NCBI GenBank assembly: GCA_041686915.1
Contig: JAWLDB010000098.1
Location: forward strand, 1-9,818
From: JAWLDB01 sp041686915
GTDB lineage: Bacteria > Bacillota > UBA994 > UBA5500
Direction of reading: 5' to 3'
DNA length: 9,818 nt
The notes under the pieces are model-generated. The model did no database searches. It saw only the letters and a list, made by a program, of their open reading frames with translations, and was not told where the DNA came from. The position numbers were made by a program, and so were the translations under genes. Of this stretch, positions 1 through 6,425 are shown one piece after another (position 1 is the first letter of the stretch; every line of letters starts with the position of its first letter).

Positions 1-333
1 GATCAAAAATATGATAAAGCCTACAATTATGTCTCCGCCTACGACGAAGTTGTCGAAGGCGGTGATGATGTCACCGGCATCACCATACAACAGGATCAGG
101 CGGGTAGATGATACGTTCAGCGCCAGACGAAACAAGGTGAGTAAGAGCAGCAGCGACGGAAATATGGAAAACTCGAGCGGCTCATGGGTAAACATGGTCA
201 CCAGCAATACCGTCAGGGCGACAGTGATATTAAAGGCCAGCAGGACGTCGAGCAGGCCTGGATGCAGCGGGATGACCATCATAACGACGACGGCGATAAC
301 TGCAATTATGACAATCAAGTCGGCAAGCTTCAC
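1..333 (-). CDS. flhA: FlhA, flagellar type III export gate protein (N-terminal 111 residues, cut by window edge)
   Basis: FlhA is the large membrane subunit of the flagellar export gate, which uses proton motive force to export rod, hook and filament subunits. I translated the minus strand from 333. The reading frame is open to the window edge and gives an N-terminus starting MKLADLIVIIAVIAVVVMMV. FlhA family signatures follow: RLALNVSSTRLIL at about residues 69-81, then GDAGDII, then FVVGGDIIVGFIIFLI at about 95-110. At least two hydrophobic membrane segments are visible (about 5-22 and 28-47). The start is GTG at 331-333. It was chosen because GAGGGGG (341-347) lies seven bases upstream and because the protein begins as other FlhA proteins do. 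The gene starts 18 bases after the flhB stop. The remaining membrane segments and the cytoplasmic domain lie outside the window. The family call is certain. Confidence 0.95.
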   Translation of the reverse strand, partial: MKLADLIVIIAVIAVVVMMVIPLHPGLLDVLLAFNITVALTVLLVTMFTHEPLEFSIFPSLLLLLTLFRLALNVSSTRLILLYGDAGDIITAFDNFVVGGDIIVGFIIFLI

Positions 334-351
334 AGATTATCCCCCTCATCG

Positions 352-1440
352 CTAGAGTTTGCGACCTTTCGATCGGAAGACGAACGCTAGTATTTCGGCT
401 ACAGCTTGGTAGACTTCCGGAGGGATGATTTCCCCAATTTCGGCAGTCTGGAACAAGGTGCGGGCGAGAGGTTTGTCCTCAACTACCGCTATACGGTGCT
501 CCTTGGCAATTTCTCGGATCTTGGCCGCTACATATCCCTGACCTTTGGCCAGTACTACAGGAGCATCAGCGACTTTAGGATCGTACTTAAGGGCGATAGC
601 CAGATGAGTCGGGTTAACAATGACCACGTCGGCTTTAGGCACGTCCTGCATCATGCGCCTGCGGGCCAACAACCGCTGCTTTTCGCGAATGCGGGCCTTT
701 AGTTGCGGGTCTCCCTCTGTTTGCTTGTACTCTTCTTTAATCTCCTGCTTGCTCATGCGTAGGCTTTTGGCATGTTCCAAGCGTTGGAATATGTAGTCTA
801 ACAAGCCGATGACAAGTAGAAAGACTGCAACCTTGATTACGCTCTGATAAATCAGCTGTTTAAGGGAGCTGATTGACTGGCCAAAGTCAGTGTCATACTG
901 CAGTGTGGTCCAGGTGACAGCTGAGTTGACTGACTGGTACACGATTACCCCTATCCCGCCGAGTTTGAACAACGACTTCAGCAACTCGACTAGGGCGCGT
1001 TTGCTAAACATGCGCTTCAGGCCCTCCAAAGGATTAAGCCTGCTGAGATTGGGCTCCATTGGTTTTCCGGTCAGCAAGAAGCCGACTTGCGCTAAGCTGC
1101 TTAGCCAGGCCACCAATGCCAAAGCTGAAAACAGCGGAAACAAAATAGTGCCAGTCTGCCGGGCCAAGTCCCAGGACAGCTTGTTGACCGCTGCAATATT
1201 AAGATCAGATGTTAGAATGCCTGACCATGTTTCCCGTGCAAATACAAGCAGCGACATTGCCGGGACAGGCAAAAGAAAGTAGATTAGCAGGATCGCCACC
1301 AATAAGACTAAGGCCCCGCTCAGCTCGGCACTCTTGGGAACCTGGCCTTTCTTGCGTGCTTCCTGCCGCCGTTTGGGAGTCGCCTGCTCTGTCTTCTCGC
1401 CTGCGAACAGCTGTAAATCAAACGTCCACTCAGGCTTCAT
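352..1440 (-). CDS. flhB: FlhB, flagellar export gate substrate-specificity switch
   Basis: FlhB belongs to the flagellar type III export gate. Its cytoplasmic domain cleaves itself at an NPTH motif, switching export from rod/hook to filament substrates. The 362-residue protein has an N-terminal basic stretch, EKTEQATPKRRQEARKKGQVP (about 15-35), typical of the family. Four hydrophobic segments follow (about 41-65, 98-123, 155-175, 202-217). The NPTH cleavage site is at 276-279, followed by HLAIALKYDP, so autocleavage capacity looks intact. Length is normal for Bacillota FlhB. The frame can be extended upstream to 1512, but the ATG at 1440 is the likely start. It overlaps the fliR stop as ATGA, has a GGGGTG element seven bases upstream, and gives the usual N-terminus. 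The flhA start lies 18 bases beyond its stop. Confidence 0.96.
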   Translation of the reverse strand: MKPEWTFDLQLFAGEKTEQATPKRRQEARKKGQVPKSAELSGALVLLVAILLIYFLLPVPAMSLLVFARETWSGILTSDLNIAAVNKLSWDLARQTGTILFPLFSALALVAWLSSLAQVGFLLTGKPMEPNLSRLNPLEGLKRMFSKRALVELLKSLFKLGGIGVIVYQSVNSAVTWTTLQYDTDFGQSISSLKQLIYQSVIKVAVFLLVIGLLDYIFQRLEHAKSLRMSKQEIKEEYKQTEGDPQLKARIREKQRLLARRRMMQDVPKADVVIVNPTHLAIALKYDPKVADAPVVLAKGQGYVAAKIREIAKEHRIAVVEDKPLARTLFQTAEIGEIIPPEVYQAVAEILAFVFRSKGRKL

Positions 1441-2225
1441 GGTGTCACCCCGCTGGATATCCACTGGCCCAGCTGGAAGAAGGCTTCTCCCAAGCTGCGC
1501 TCCAGCACCCACAGATAACCTGGCAGCACTATGACTAACAAGGTTGCCAACAGCAGTACCTTGGCAGGCATACCGACGATGAAAACATTCATCTGCGGAA
1601 CTGCCTTGGCCATCAGGCCGAAGATCAGACTGGTAAACAAAGATGCCCCTACCACCGGTAATGCAATCTGGAAAGCCAGGAGGAACATCCGGGTGAATGC
1701 GTTGATCACCATATCAGCACTAAAGCTGAAAGCCATCTGTCCAGGTGGCACTAGCCGCAGACTGTGATTGAGTGCCGCCAGCACGAGCAGGTGTCCATTC
1801 AGACTTAAGAATACGAGAGTGCCTAACAGGTAATAGAAGTTGCCCACGAGAGGGAGTTGCGCGTCAGCCATCGGGTCCAGCACGTTGGCCATATGAAAGC
1901 CCATTTCCATATCGATCATCTGGCCTGCCACCTGTGCGGCAATGAAGATCAACTGCACCAACTGACCCATGACCAGCCCGATTGCTATTTCCCGAGAAAC
2001 CAGCACCATCAGGGTAAAAATACTCTCAGGCACTGGGACGAGTGGCGCATTTGGCAAGATTAGCAGCATGAGAAGCAACGCCAACCCTGCCTTGGCAGCT
2101 ATTGGGATGTTGCGCGCACGAAAAATTGGAGACGTAGTCAACAATGCAGTGCCACGGGCAAAAATCAAGCTAGCGATGAGAATCTGCGTGGCATTACTGT
2201 CAAGTATGGAAAGAAGTGGGCTCAT
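1437..2225 (-). CDS. fliR: FliR, flagellar export gate protein
   Basis: FliR is a polytopic membrane protein that, with FliP and FliQ, builds the export channel in the centre of the basal body. The 262-residue product is mostly hydrophobic, with about six membrane segments. It carries family features such as FARGTALLTTSPIFRARNIP near the N-terminus (about 23-42) and AQVAGQMIDMEMGFHMANVLDP at about 97-118. Length agrees with other FliR proteins (about 260). The ATG start overlaps the fliQ stop in an ATGA arrangement, and its own stop overlaps the flhB start in the same way. It has no obvious strong ribosome-binding site, so translation is probably coupled to fliQ. That last point is inference. 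Confidence 0.95.
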   Translation of the reverse strand: MSPLLSILDSNATQILIASLIFARGTALLTTSPIFRARNIPIAAKAGLALLLMLLILPNAPLVPVPESIFTLMVLVSREIAIGLVMGQLVQLIFIAAQVAGQMIDMEMGFHMANVLDPMADAQLPLVGNFYYLLGTLVFLSLNGHLLVLAALNHSLRLVPPGQMAFSFSADMVINAFTRMFLLAFQIALPVVGASLFTSLIFGLMAKAVPQMNVFIVGMPAKVLLLATLLVIVLPGYLWVLERSLGEAFFQLGQWISSGVTP

Positions 2226-2491
2226 CCAATAAAGGCTGCCAGGTTACCAAACAAACGACTGGCAAAATCGGTTAGTATGGTGAGCATCCAAGGACCAAAG
2301 ATTAGAGCAGCCAGCAGAACTGTCACTATCTTTGGAACGAAGCTCAGAGTAGCCTCCTGGATTTGAGTGGTTGCCTGCAATATGCTGACTAACAACCCTA
2401 TCACCAAGCCGCTTAACAGCAGTGGTCCGGCTACCAGGAGCACTGTCAGCAGCGCATCCCTTCCCAAACTGATCACAAACTCCTGAGACAC
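2222..2491 (-). CDS. fliQ: FliQ, flagellar export gate protein
   Basis: FliQ is a small export-gate subunit with two membrane hairpin helices that packs around FliP/FliR. The 89-residue product shows two hydrophobic segments (about 15-37 and 50-72). It has the family pattern of GLVIGLLVSILQATTQIQEATLSFVPKI in the middle and GPWML near the C-terminus. Length is typical (about 89). The start is GTG (2489-2491). A strong AGGGGGG element begins inside the fliP stop codon and lies a few bases upstream, so the ribosome-binding site overlaps the end of fliP. The stop overlaps the fliR ATG by four bases. An overlapping frame covering 2244-2543 is a shadow without family similarity. Confidence 0.95.
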   Translation of the reverse strand: MSQEFVISLGRDALLTVLLVAGPLLLSGLVIGLLVSILQATTQIQEATLSFVPKIVTVLLAALIFGPWMLTILTDFASRLFGNLAAFIG

Positions 2492-2503
2492 CGGTTTTCC
2501 CCC

Positions 2504-3244
2504 CTAAAAGCTCAAAACCAATGATTTGATTATTAGATGCCACCCATCGACCAACACGAACAGCAGTATCTTGAAGGGCAAGGAGATCATTACCGGCGGC
2601 AACATCATCATTCCCATAGACATCAATGTGCTGGCTATGACCATATCAATCACCAGAAAGGGAATGAAGACCATGAACCCCATTTGGAAGGCTGTCTTCA
2701 GTTCACTGACCACAAAGGCAGGGATTAGAGTCAGCATGCTGACATCCTGATAACTCTCGATTTGCTGCCCCGCCATCTCCACGAACAGCTCCAAGTCCTT
2801 CGCCCTGGTATGAGAAAGCATGAAGTCGCGCAGAGGGGCTTCCGCAGTGCGGAGCGCGTCCTCCTGAGACAGTCTGCCATCCATATAAGGCTGAATCGCC
2901 TCCTGATTAATTGTGCCGAGGACAGGCGACATGATGAAGAAGGTTAAAAACAGTGCCAGGCCGACCAGTACCTGATTGGGAGGCACCTGCTGAGTGGCTA
3001 ACGCGTTGCGGACAAAGGACAGCACGATGACTACCCTAGTAAACGAAGTCATGAGCACAAGGATAGCGGGTGCCAAAGTCAACACGGTCAGCCCTAGAAA
3101 GATGTTCAGCATGCCGACGACATCAGCTGGCGTCTCTGGTGTCGTCAGATTGATATCCAGCCCAGGCTCGATTGCAGTCGCTGGGCTTGCCAGCAAAGCA
3201 GACACCAAAAGTACTGCAGCTAAGAGCAGCAGCCGCCGCCTCAT
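2504..3244 (-). CDS. fliP: FliP, flagellar export gate core protein
   Basis: FliP forms the pentameric core of the flagellar protein-export channel. The 246-residue product begins with a cleavable-type signal peptide (MRRRLLLLAAVLLVSALLASPATA, likely cleavage after residue 24), as known for FliP. Membrane segments follow at about 47-75 and 90-112 and a pair near the C-terminus (about 185-245). Family motifs visible are LTSFTRVVIVLSFVRNALATQQVPPNQVLVGLALFLTFF (about 65-103) and PFLVIDMVIASTLMSMGMMMLPPVMISLPFKILLFVLVDGW (about 194-234). The ATG overlaps the fliO stop (ATGA). A ribosome-binding site AAGGAG lies eight bases upstream inside fliO. The stop is followed after 12 bases by fliQ. Length and motifs are complete. 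Confidence 0.97.
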   Translation of the reverse strand: MRRRLLLLAAVLLVSALLASPATAIEPGLDINLTTPETPADVVGMLNIFLGLTVLTLAPAILVLMTSFTRVVIVLSFVRNALATQQVPPNQVLVGLALFLTFFIMSPVLGTINQEAIQPYMDGRLSQEDALRTAEAPLRDFMLSHTRAKDLELFVEMAGQQIESYQDVSMLTLIPAFVVSELKTAFQMGFMVFIPFLVIDMVIASTLMSMGMMMLPPVMISLPFKILLFVLVDGWHLIIKSLVLSF

Positions 3245-3723
3245 GCTTTTGGCTCCTTCATGTCGCGCAAGCGCTCAATAAGCTGCCTGGTGAATTCTGC
3301 TGGCTGTTTGTCGACTTCCTGCATTGTCTCGACCGAGTCTGAGTTTTGCTTGCGCTTCAGCAGTTGTTGGGTCCACTTGCCTAATGAGAGTTCAGGTGCG
3401 GTTGGCTCAGGCAGTTCCAGGTCCGGCGAAGGTGGCAGTTCTTTTAGCACCTTCACCCCCCCATCCTGCACAGAAACTATCCAAACTGCGTCTGGGACTC
3501 TTACCAGATACAGGCCTTTTCCGGTACCCAAAGGCAAATACTCAAGCATCTGCAAGTGTCGTGTCCTGGGCGCAAAGGCCATCCCTCGTCGAACCCACAG
3601 CCTGGTCACAATGATACTTAGCAGCACCACCAGGCCGAACATAAACAAGAAATAGAAGAACTGCATCAATGAACTGCCAAATGTATCGGCAGGGGCCTGT
3701 TCAGCTGCAAGTAAGGCAACCAT
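3241..3723 (-). CDS. fliO: FliO (FliO/FliZ family), flagellar export apparatus assembly protein
   Basis: FliO is a small bitopic membrane protein that helps assemble or stabilise the FliP complex. The 160-residue product has one strong hydrophobic segment (about 20-42) followed by a basic stop-transfer region (RLWVRRG). A short beta-rich domain, LQMLEYLPLGTGKGLYLVRVPDAVWIVSV (about 57-85), is the recognisable FliO core. The C-terminal third is polar, with a proline-rich stretch ELPPSPDLELPEPTAPE, and is probably disordered. Sequence conservation in this family is low, so position directly upstream of fliP is an important part of the call. The ATG is 7 bases after the cheY stop, with GAGGAG just before that stop codon serving as its ribosome-binding site. 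The stop overlaps the fliP start. Confidence 0.9.
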   Translation of the reverse strand: MVALLAAEQAPADTFGSSLMQFFYFLFMFGLVVLLSIIVTRLWVRRGMAFAPRTRHLQMLEYLPLGTGKGLYLVRVPDAVWIVSVQDGGVKVLKELPPSPDLELPEPTAPELSLGKWTQQLLKRKQNSDSVETMQEVDKQPAEFTRQLIERLRDMKEPKA

Positions 3724-3730
3724 TTAGTTT

Positions 3731-4294
3731 TCAGCTCCTCAGTGCTTTGCGCAATGCCTCAACCACACGATCGGTCTGGAACGGCTTGACTATGAAGTCG
3801 GCTGCTCCTGCTTGTATGGCGTCAACTACCATCGCTTGCTGCCCCATGGCGCTGCACATCACAATCTTGGCTTGCGGGTCAAACTTCTTAATCTCGCGCA
3901 CTGCGCCGATGCCATCCATCTTCGGCATCGTGATATCCATCGTTACAATGTTAGGCCTGAGTTCTTTATAGCGGTCTACGGCTTGAGCGCCGTCCTCAGC
4001 CTCACCACAAACCTCAAACCCGTTCTTTCGGAGAATGTCTTTGATCATCCTGACTAATCTGCAGGGTGACTGCCCTGCAGTAGGTGGACCATGTCTTGGC
4101 CAAAAGGCCCCGCTCATATGGCCTCTGAGGTCGGACTTAACCTTACCTGCAAGTTGCCCGCATTGGACGGCACTTCTCAGCACAGCCCCCGGATGTCCTT
4201 GCATATAGAGCGGTTTCGTAAGCGTCTACTTACTGAGGACAATGTTTATCCTCATGAATGCTGCATCATCTACTACCAGTACACGATGACTCAC
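3731..4294 (-). CDS. cheY: CheY chemotaxis response regulator, interrupted by a group I intron; minus-strand exons 4248-4294 and 3731-4049
   Basis: CheY is the diffusible response regulator that, when phosphorylated by CheA, binds the flagellar switch. Exon 1 encodes MSHRVLVVDDAAFMR plus two bases of the next codon. Exon 2 supplies the third base and then MIKDILRKNGFEV onward. Joining 4248 to 4049 gives 121 residues, against about 120 for Bacillota CheY, and restores FMRMMIKDIL. Receiver-domain residues are all present in the joined protein: D9, D10, phosphoacceptor D54 (TMDITMPKMDG), S82 (MCSAMGQQ) and K104 (VKPF). The GTG start (4292-4294) has AGGGGGAG (4301-4308) six bases upstream and lies 18 bases after the fliY stop. 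Without splicing, translation from this start ends at TAG (4226-4228). The frame open from 4204 reads intron sequence as protein and lacks D9/D10, so it is not the real product. Confidence 0.93.
4050..4247 (-). ncRNA. Compact group I self-splicing intron (198 nt, no ORF) inside cheY
   Basis: Read on the minus strand, the pairings are as follows. P1: exon TGAGGAT (4254-4248) with GTCCTCA (4240-4234), ending in the diagnostic U-G wobble at the splice site. P2: GTAAG/CTTAC (4233-4229, 4222-4218). P3: CCGCTC (4213-4208) with GAGCGG (4115-4110). P4: GCAAG (4202-4198) with CTTGC (4153-4149). P6: AGGT (4148-4145) with ACCT (4131-4128). P7: G-(A)-GGCCA (4125-4119) with TGGTCC (4091-4086), with bulged A4124 and a G4123-C4087 pair at the guanosine-site position. 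P8: GGCC-TTTT-GGCC (4109-4098). J8/7 is AAGACA, like the conserved S element AAGAUAUAGUCC. P9: CTGCAGGG/CCCTGCAG (4080-4059). The last base is G (4050). P10: CATT (4244-4241) with exon GATG (4049-4046). The P5 domain (4197-4154) is not resolved. There is no endonuclease ORF. Subgroup is not assigned. Confidence 0.92.
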
Positions 4295-4300
4295 TATTTG

Positions 4301-4308
4301 CTCCCCCT
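4301..4308 (-). promoter_or_regulatory. Ribosome-binding site fixing the GTG start of cheY exon 1
   Basis: AGGGGGAG lies six bases before GTG at 4292-4294 and just after the fliY stop. It shows that the short open stretch MSHRVLVVDDAAFMR is a real, translated N-terminus rather than intergenic sequence. That supports reading the gap between it and the rest of CheY as an insertion. Confidence 0.85.
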
Positions 4309-4312
4309 TACG

Positions 4313-5413
4313 CTACTGTAAATTGCTGACTCGATCGATAAGACTGATGATATCGGTTATCCTGACACCGAAATTCTCATCAATTACGACTACTTCACCC
4401 TTAGCAACCAGCTTGCCGTTAACAAATATGTCTACAGGCTCTCCTGCCACTCTTTCCAGCTCAAAAATTGAGCCTGGAGCAAGGTCAAGAATTTCCCTGA
4501 TTGTTTTCTTGGTTCGTCCCAGTTCAACAGTCAGTTGCAGAGGGATATCCAAGAGTAGATTAAGGTTTTGGGGCTCCTGCCTGACCGGTGCGGATGTAGC
4601 TGCGAATGGCATAAACTCCACAGGTTGCACCGGAACAGCGACTTGCCGTCTAGGTTCAGGTGGTTCGGGCATCCTGCTCGGAGGCTGTGACACTCTGCTT
4701 TGTGGGGCGGCAGCCTTGGACAGCTCGGGAACCGCTGGTGAGGATGGCGGTAGTTGCTCTGGTTGCAGCAATGCAACCATGTCCTTGGCGAAATCTGCCG
4801 GCAACAGCAGCATCAGTTCTGAATCAATCAACTCCTCAACAGTCATCCTGAAAGCGATCTTGACCAGGTGCTCATCGCTGTTTAGAGCATCGTTGAGAGC
4901 TTCACTGCCCAGATCCACAACTCTTGCTGACGGCGGAGAGATCACGATGGTACGGTTGAACATGCTGGATAGCGACGTCGCAGCCGACCCCATCATCTGA
5001 TTCATCGCCTCTGACAACGCACTGACCGTTAGCTCGCCGACTTCCAGGTCAGGATTTAGACCATCGCGGCCCATCATCAAGTCTGCAATCACTGAGCCAT
5101 CCCTCGAACGCAGGACCAACAGATTATTGCCAAGTAAACCCTCTGTGTATCCAACCTCAACCACGACAAAGGGCGTGGGATTCTGTTCACTTATTTCCCG
5201 AGGAGTAGTAATCGAAACCCGCGGGACAGTAATCTGTACCCGCCGATTGAGCAACATGGAGAGCGTTGTGGCAGCCGTACCCATACTGATGTTGCCAATT
5301 TCGCCGAGCGCATCCTTTTCGTCCTCCGACAGGCTGGGCGCGCCAGGTGCCAAGCTGCTACGATTATTCAGTAGAGCATCGATCTCTTCTTGCGACAATA
5401 CGTTACGCCCCAT
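4313..5413 (-). CDS. fliY: FliY, flagellar switch protein with CheC-type CheY-P phosphatase domains
   Basis: FliY is a C-ring protein of Bacillota that combines a CheY-P phosphatase with a FliN-like domain. The 366-residue product starts with VLSQEEIDALL (5-15), resembling the CheY-P-binding N-terminus of FliM. Two CheC-type halves follow. E38/N41 lie in GEIGNISMG with P64, and E135/N138 lie in SEAMNQMMG with P160, so both active-site motifs look intact. A proline-rich linker (about 217-285) leads to a C-terminal SpoA/FliN-type domain (about 288-360). The frame extends to a TTG at 5431, but those codons form the ribosome-binding site, so ATG at 5411-5413 is the start. It overlaps the end of fliM by 11 bases. 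The stop is 18 bases before cheY. Confidence 0.95.
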   Translation of the reverse strand: MGRNVLSQEEIDALLNNRSSLAPGAPSLSEDEKDALGEIGNISMGTAATTLSMLLNRRVQITVPRVSITTPREISEQNPTPFVVVEVGYTEGLLGNNLLVLRSRDGSVIADLMMGRDGLNPDLEVGELTVSALSEAMNQMMGSAATSLSSMFNRTIVISPPSARVVDLGSEALNDALNSDEHLVKIAFRMTVEELIDSELMLLLPADFAKDMVALLQPEQLPPSSPAVPELSKAAAPQSRVSQPPSRMPEPPEPRRQVAVPVQPVEFMPFAATSAPVRQEPQNLNLLLDIPLQLTVELGRTKKTIREILDLAPGSIFELERVAGEPVDIFVNGKLVAKGEVVVIDENFGVRITDIISLIDRVSNLQ

Positions 5414-6398
5414 CTTCCTCACCTCCTGCAATCAATGTTTCAACCTGCACAGCTACCTGCCGGCGCTGTAGCCCTATCCTGCCACTAAACTTGGGGAACG
5501 GCCCTACAAAGACTTTGACCTGCCCGTCGATGCGGGCATCCAACTTGATACAATCGCCGATTTGCAGGCCAAGCAGGTCACTGACAGTAATCTGCGTTGA
5601 CCCGAGTTCGGCCACAATCGGCAGATCTACATCCTGAATCCGTCGCTGCACCCGGTCAGCAGTCTTACTGCCCCCAGGATGGGTCTGGCCTGCAAACCAT
5701 GAGCGCGTGGTTAAGCGGTCTATTACCCGCTCAAGCACCATGTGCGGTAAACAGATATTAACCATGCCCTCTGTGCTGCCGATTCGAGCAGAGCAAGTCA
5801 CCAAAGCGACTGTTTCATTCTGCGAGACGATCTGCGTAAACAAAGGGTTGGTCTCAAGAGAACCCAACTGAAACTGCACATTGGCAACCGTACGCCATGC
5901 TTCCTGGGCCAAAACTGCAATCTGGCGTAGAACCTGCTGCACTATACCCTGCTCGATGTCGGTCAGCGGCCGCGGTTTGTCCGGTGGGATGCCTGGCCCT
6001 CCCAGGATGCGGTCAATCACTGTAAAGACAAGACTGGGATTTGTTTCAACCAAAGAGCGGCCTTCCCACTCAGGAATGTCGAACACGGACATAATGGTCA
6101 AAACGGGTAGCGAACGCGTGAACTCGTAGTAGGACAGTTGTTGGACGGACACTACCTTAACATCGACCACCGTGCGAAGGGTAGCGGCCAAGTAGGTGGT
6201 CAGCGAGCGCGCCAGATTATCATGGATCATCTGCAGAGTACGCATCTGTTCCTTAGTGAATTTCTCCGGGCGTTTAAAGTCGTATAGCTTAACCCGCTGC
6301 TCTACAGCTTCTTTACGGATTTCACCCGGATCTATCTCACCGGAATTAAGCGCCGCAAGTAGCGCGTCTATCTCCTCTTGCGACAGTATCTCGCTCAT
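5403..6398 (-). CDS. fliM: FliM, flagellar motor switch protein
   Basis: FliM is the middle layer of the C-ring. Phosphorylated CheY binds its N-terminus and the protein relays the signal to FliG, changing rotation direction. The 331-residue product has the CheY-binding segment LSQEEIDALL (5-14). A middle CheC-like domain (about 38-230) follows with the GGPG motif at 133-136 used for FliG contact. The C-terminal SpoA domain (about 253-325) has LGSTQITVSDLLGLQIGDCI. Length is normal. The ATG has GAGGTG five bases upstream. The gene lies 27 bases after fliL, and its end overlaps the fliY start. Confidence 0.97.
   Translation of the reverse strand: MSEILSQEEIDALLAALNSGEIDPGEIRKEAVEQRVKLYDFKRPEKFTKEQMRTLQMIHDNLARSLTTYLAATLRTVVDVKVVSVQQLSYYEFTRSLPVLTIMSVFDIPEWEGRSLVETNPSLVFTVIDRILGGPGIPPDKPRPLTDIEQGIVQQVLRQIAVLAQEAWRTVANVQFQLGSLETNPLFTQIVSQNETVALVTCSARIGSTEGMVNICLPHMVLERVIDRLTTRSWFAGQTHPGGSKTADRVQRRIQDVDLPIVAELGSTQITVSDLLGLQIGDCIKLDARIDGQVKVFVGPFPKFSGRIGLQRRQVAVQVETLIAGGEEDGA
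5420..5427 (-). promoter_or_regulatory. Ribosome-binding site deciding the fliY start
   Basis: AGGAGGTG lies six bases upstream of ATG 5411-5413 and inside the 3' end of fliM. It rules against the longer reading from TTG at 5431, which would translate this element as protein. Confidence 0.85.
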
Positions 6399-6425
6399 CT
6401 GTTCACCTCGCTTCTGGCGGATGTA

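Noticed and set aside
2244..2543. 99-residue minus-strand frame overlapping fliQ
   Set aside because: It is a frame-shifted shadow of fliQ and the end of fliP, with no family features, while fliP and fliQ are both complete.
3731..4048. Short CheY starting at ATG 4046-4048
   Set aside because: It would lack the D9/D10 pair and first beta strand, and no spaced ribosome-binding site precedes it.
4050..4247. Insertion as an IS fragment or MITE with a 5-base AGGAT target duplication
   Set aside because: No terminal inverted repeats are visible. Excision at the repeat does not give the conserved CheY sequence, and the complete set of group I pairings explains the segment better.
4050..4247. Group II intron or hammerhead ribozyme (GTAAG/CTTAC hairpin followed by GAAAC)
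   Set aside because: There is no GTGYG-like 5' end or recognisable domain V, and no CUGAUGA core before the hairpin. The P3/P7/P8 topology is that of group I.
3731..4294. cheY as a plain pseudogene
   Set aside because: Both halves are intact with all receiver residues and a good ribosome-binding site, and the interruption has precise splice-site pairings. Loss of function would need the ribozyme to be inactive, for which I see no sign.
4323..5000. 225-residue plus-strand frame antisense to fliY
   Set aside because: It is low-complexity and Ser-rich, as expected from the antisense of a coding region, with no convincing start signal or family resemblance.
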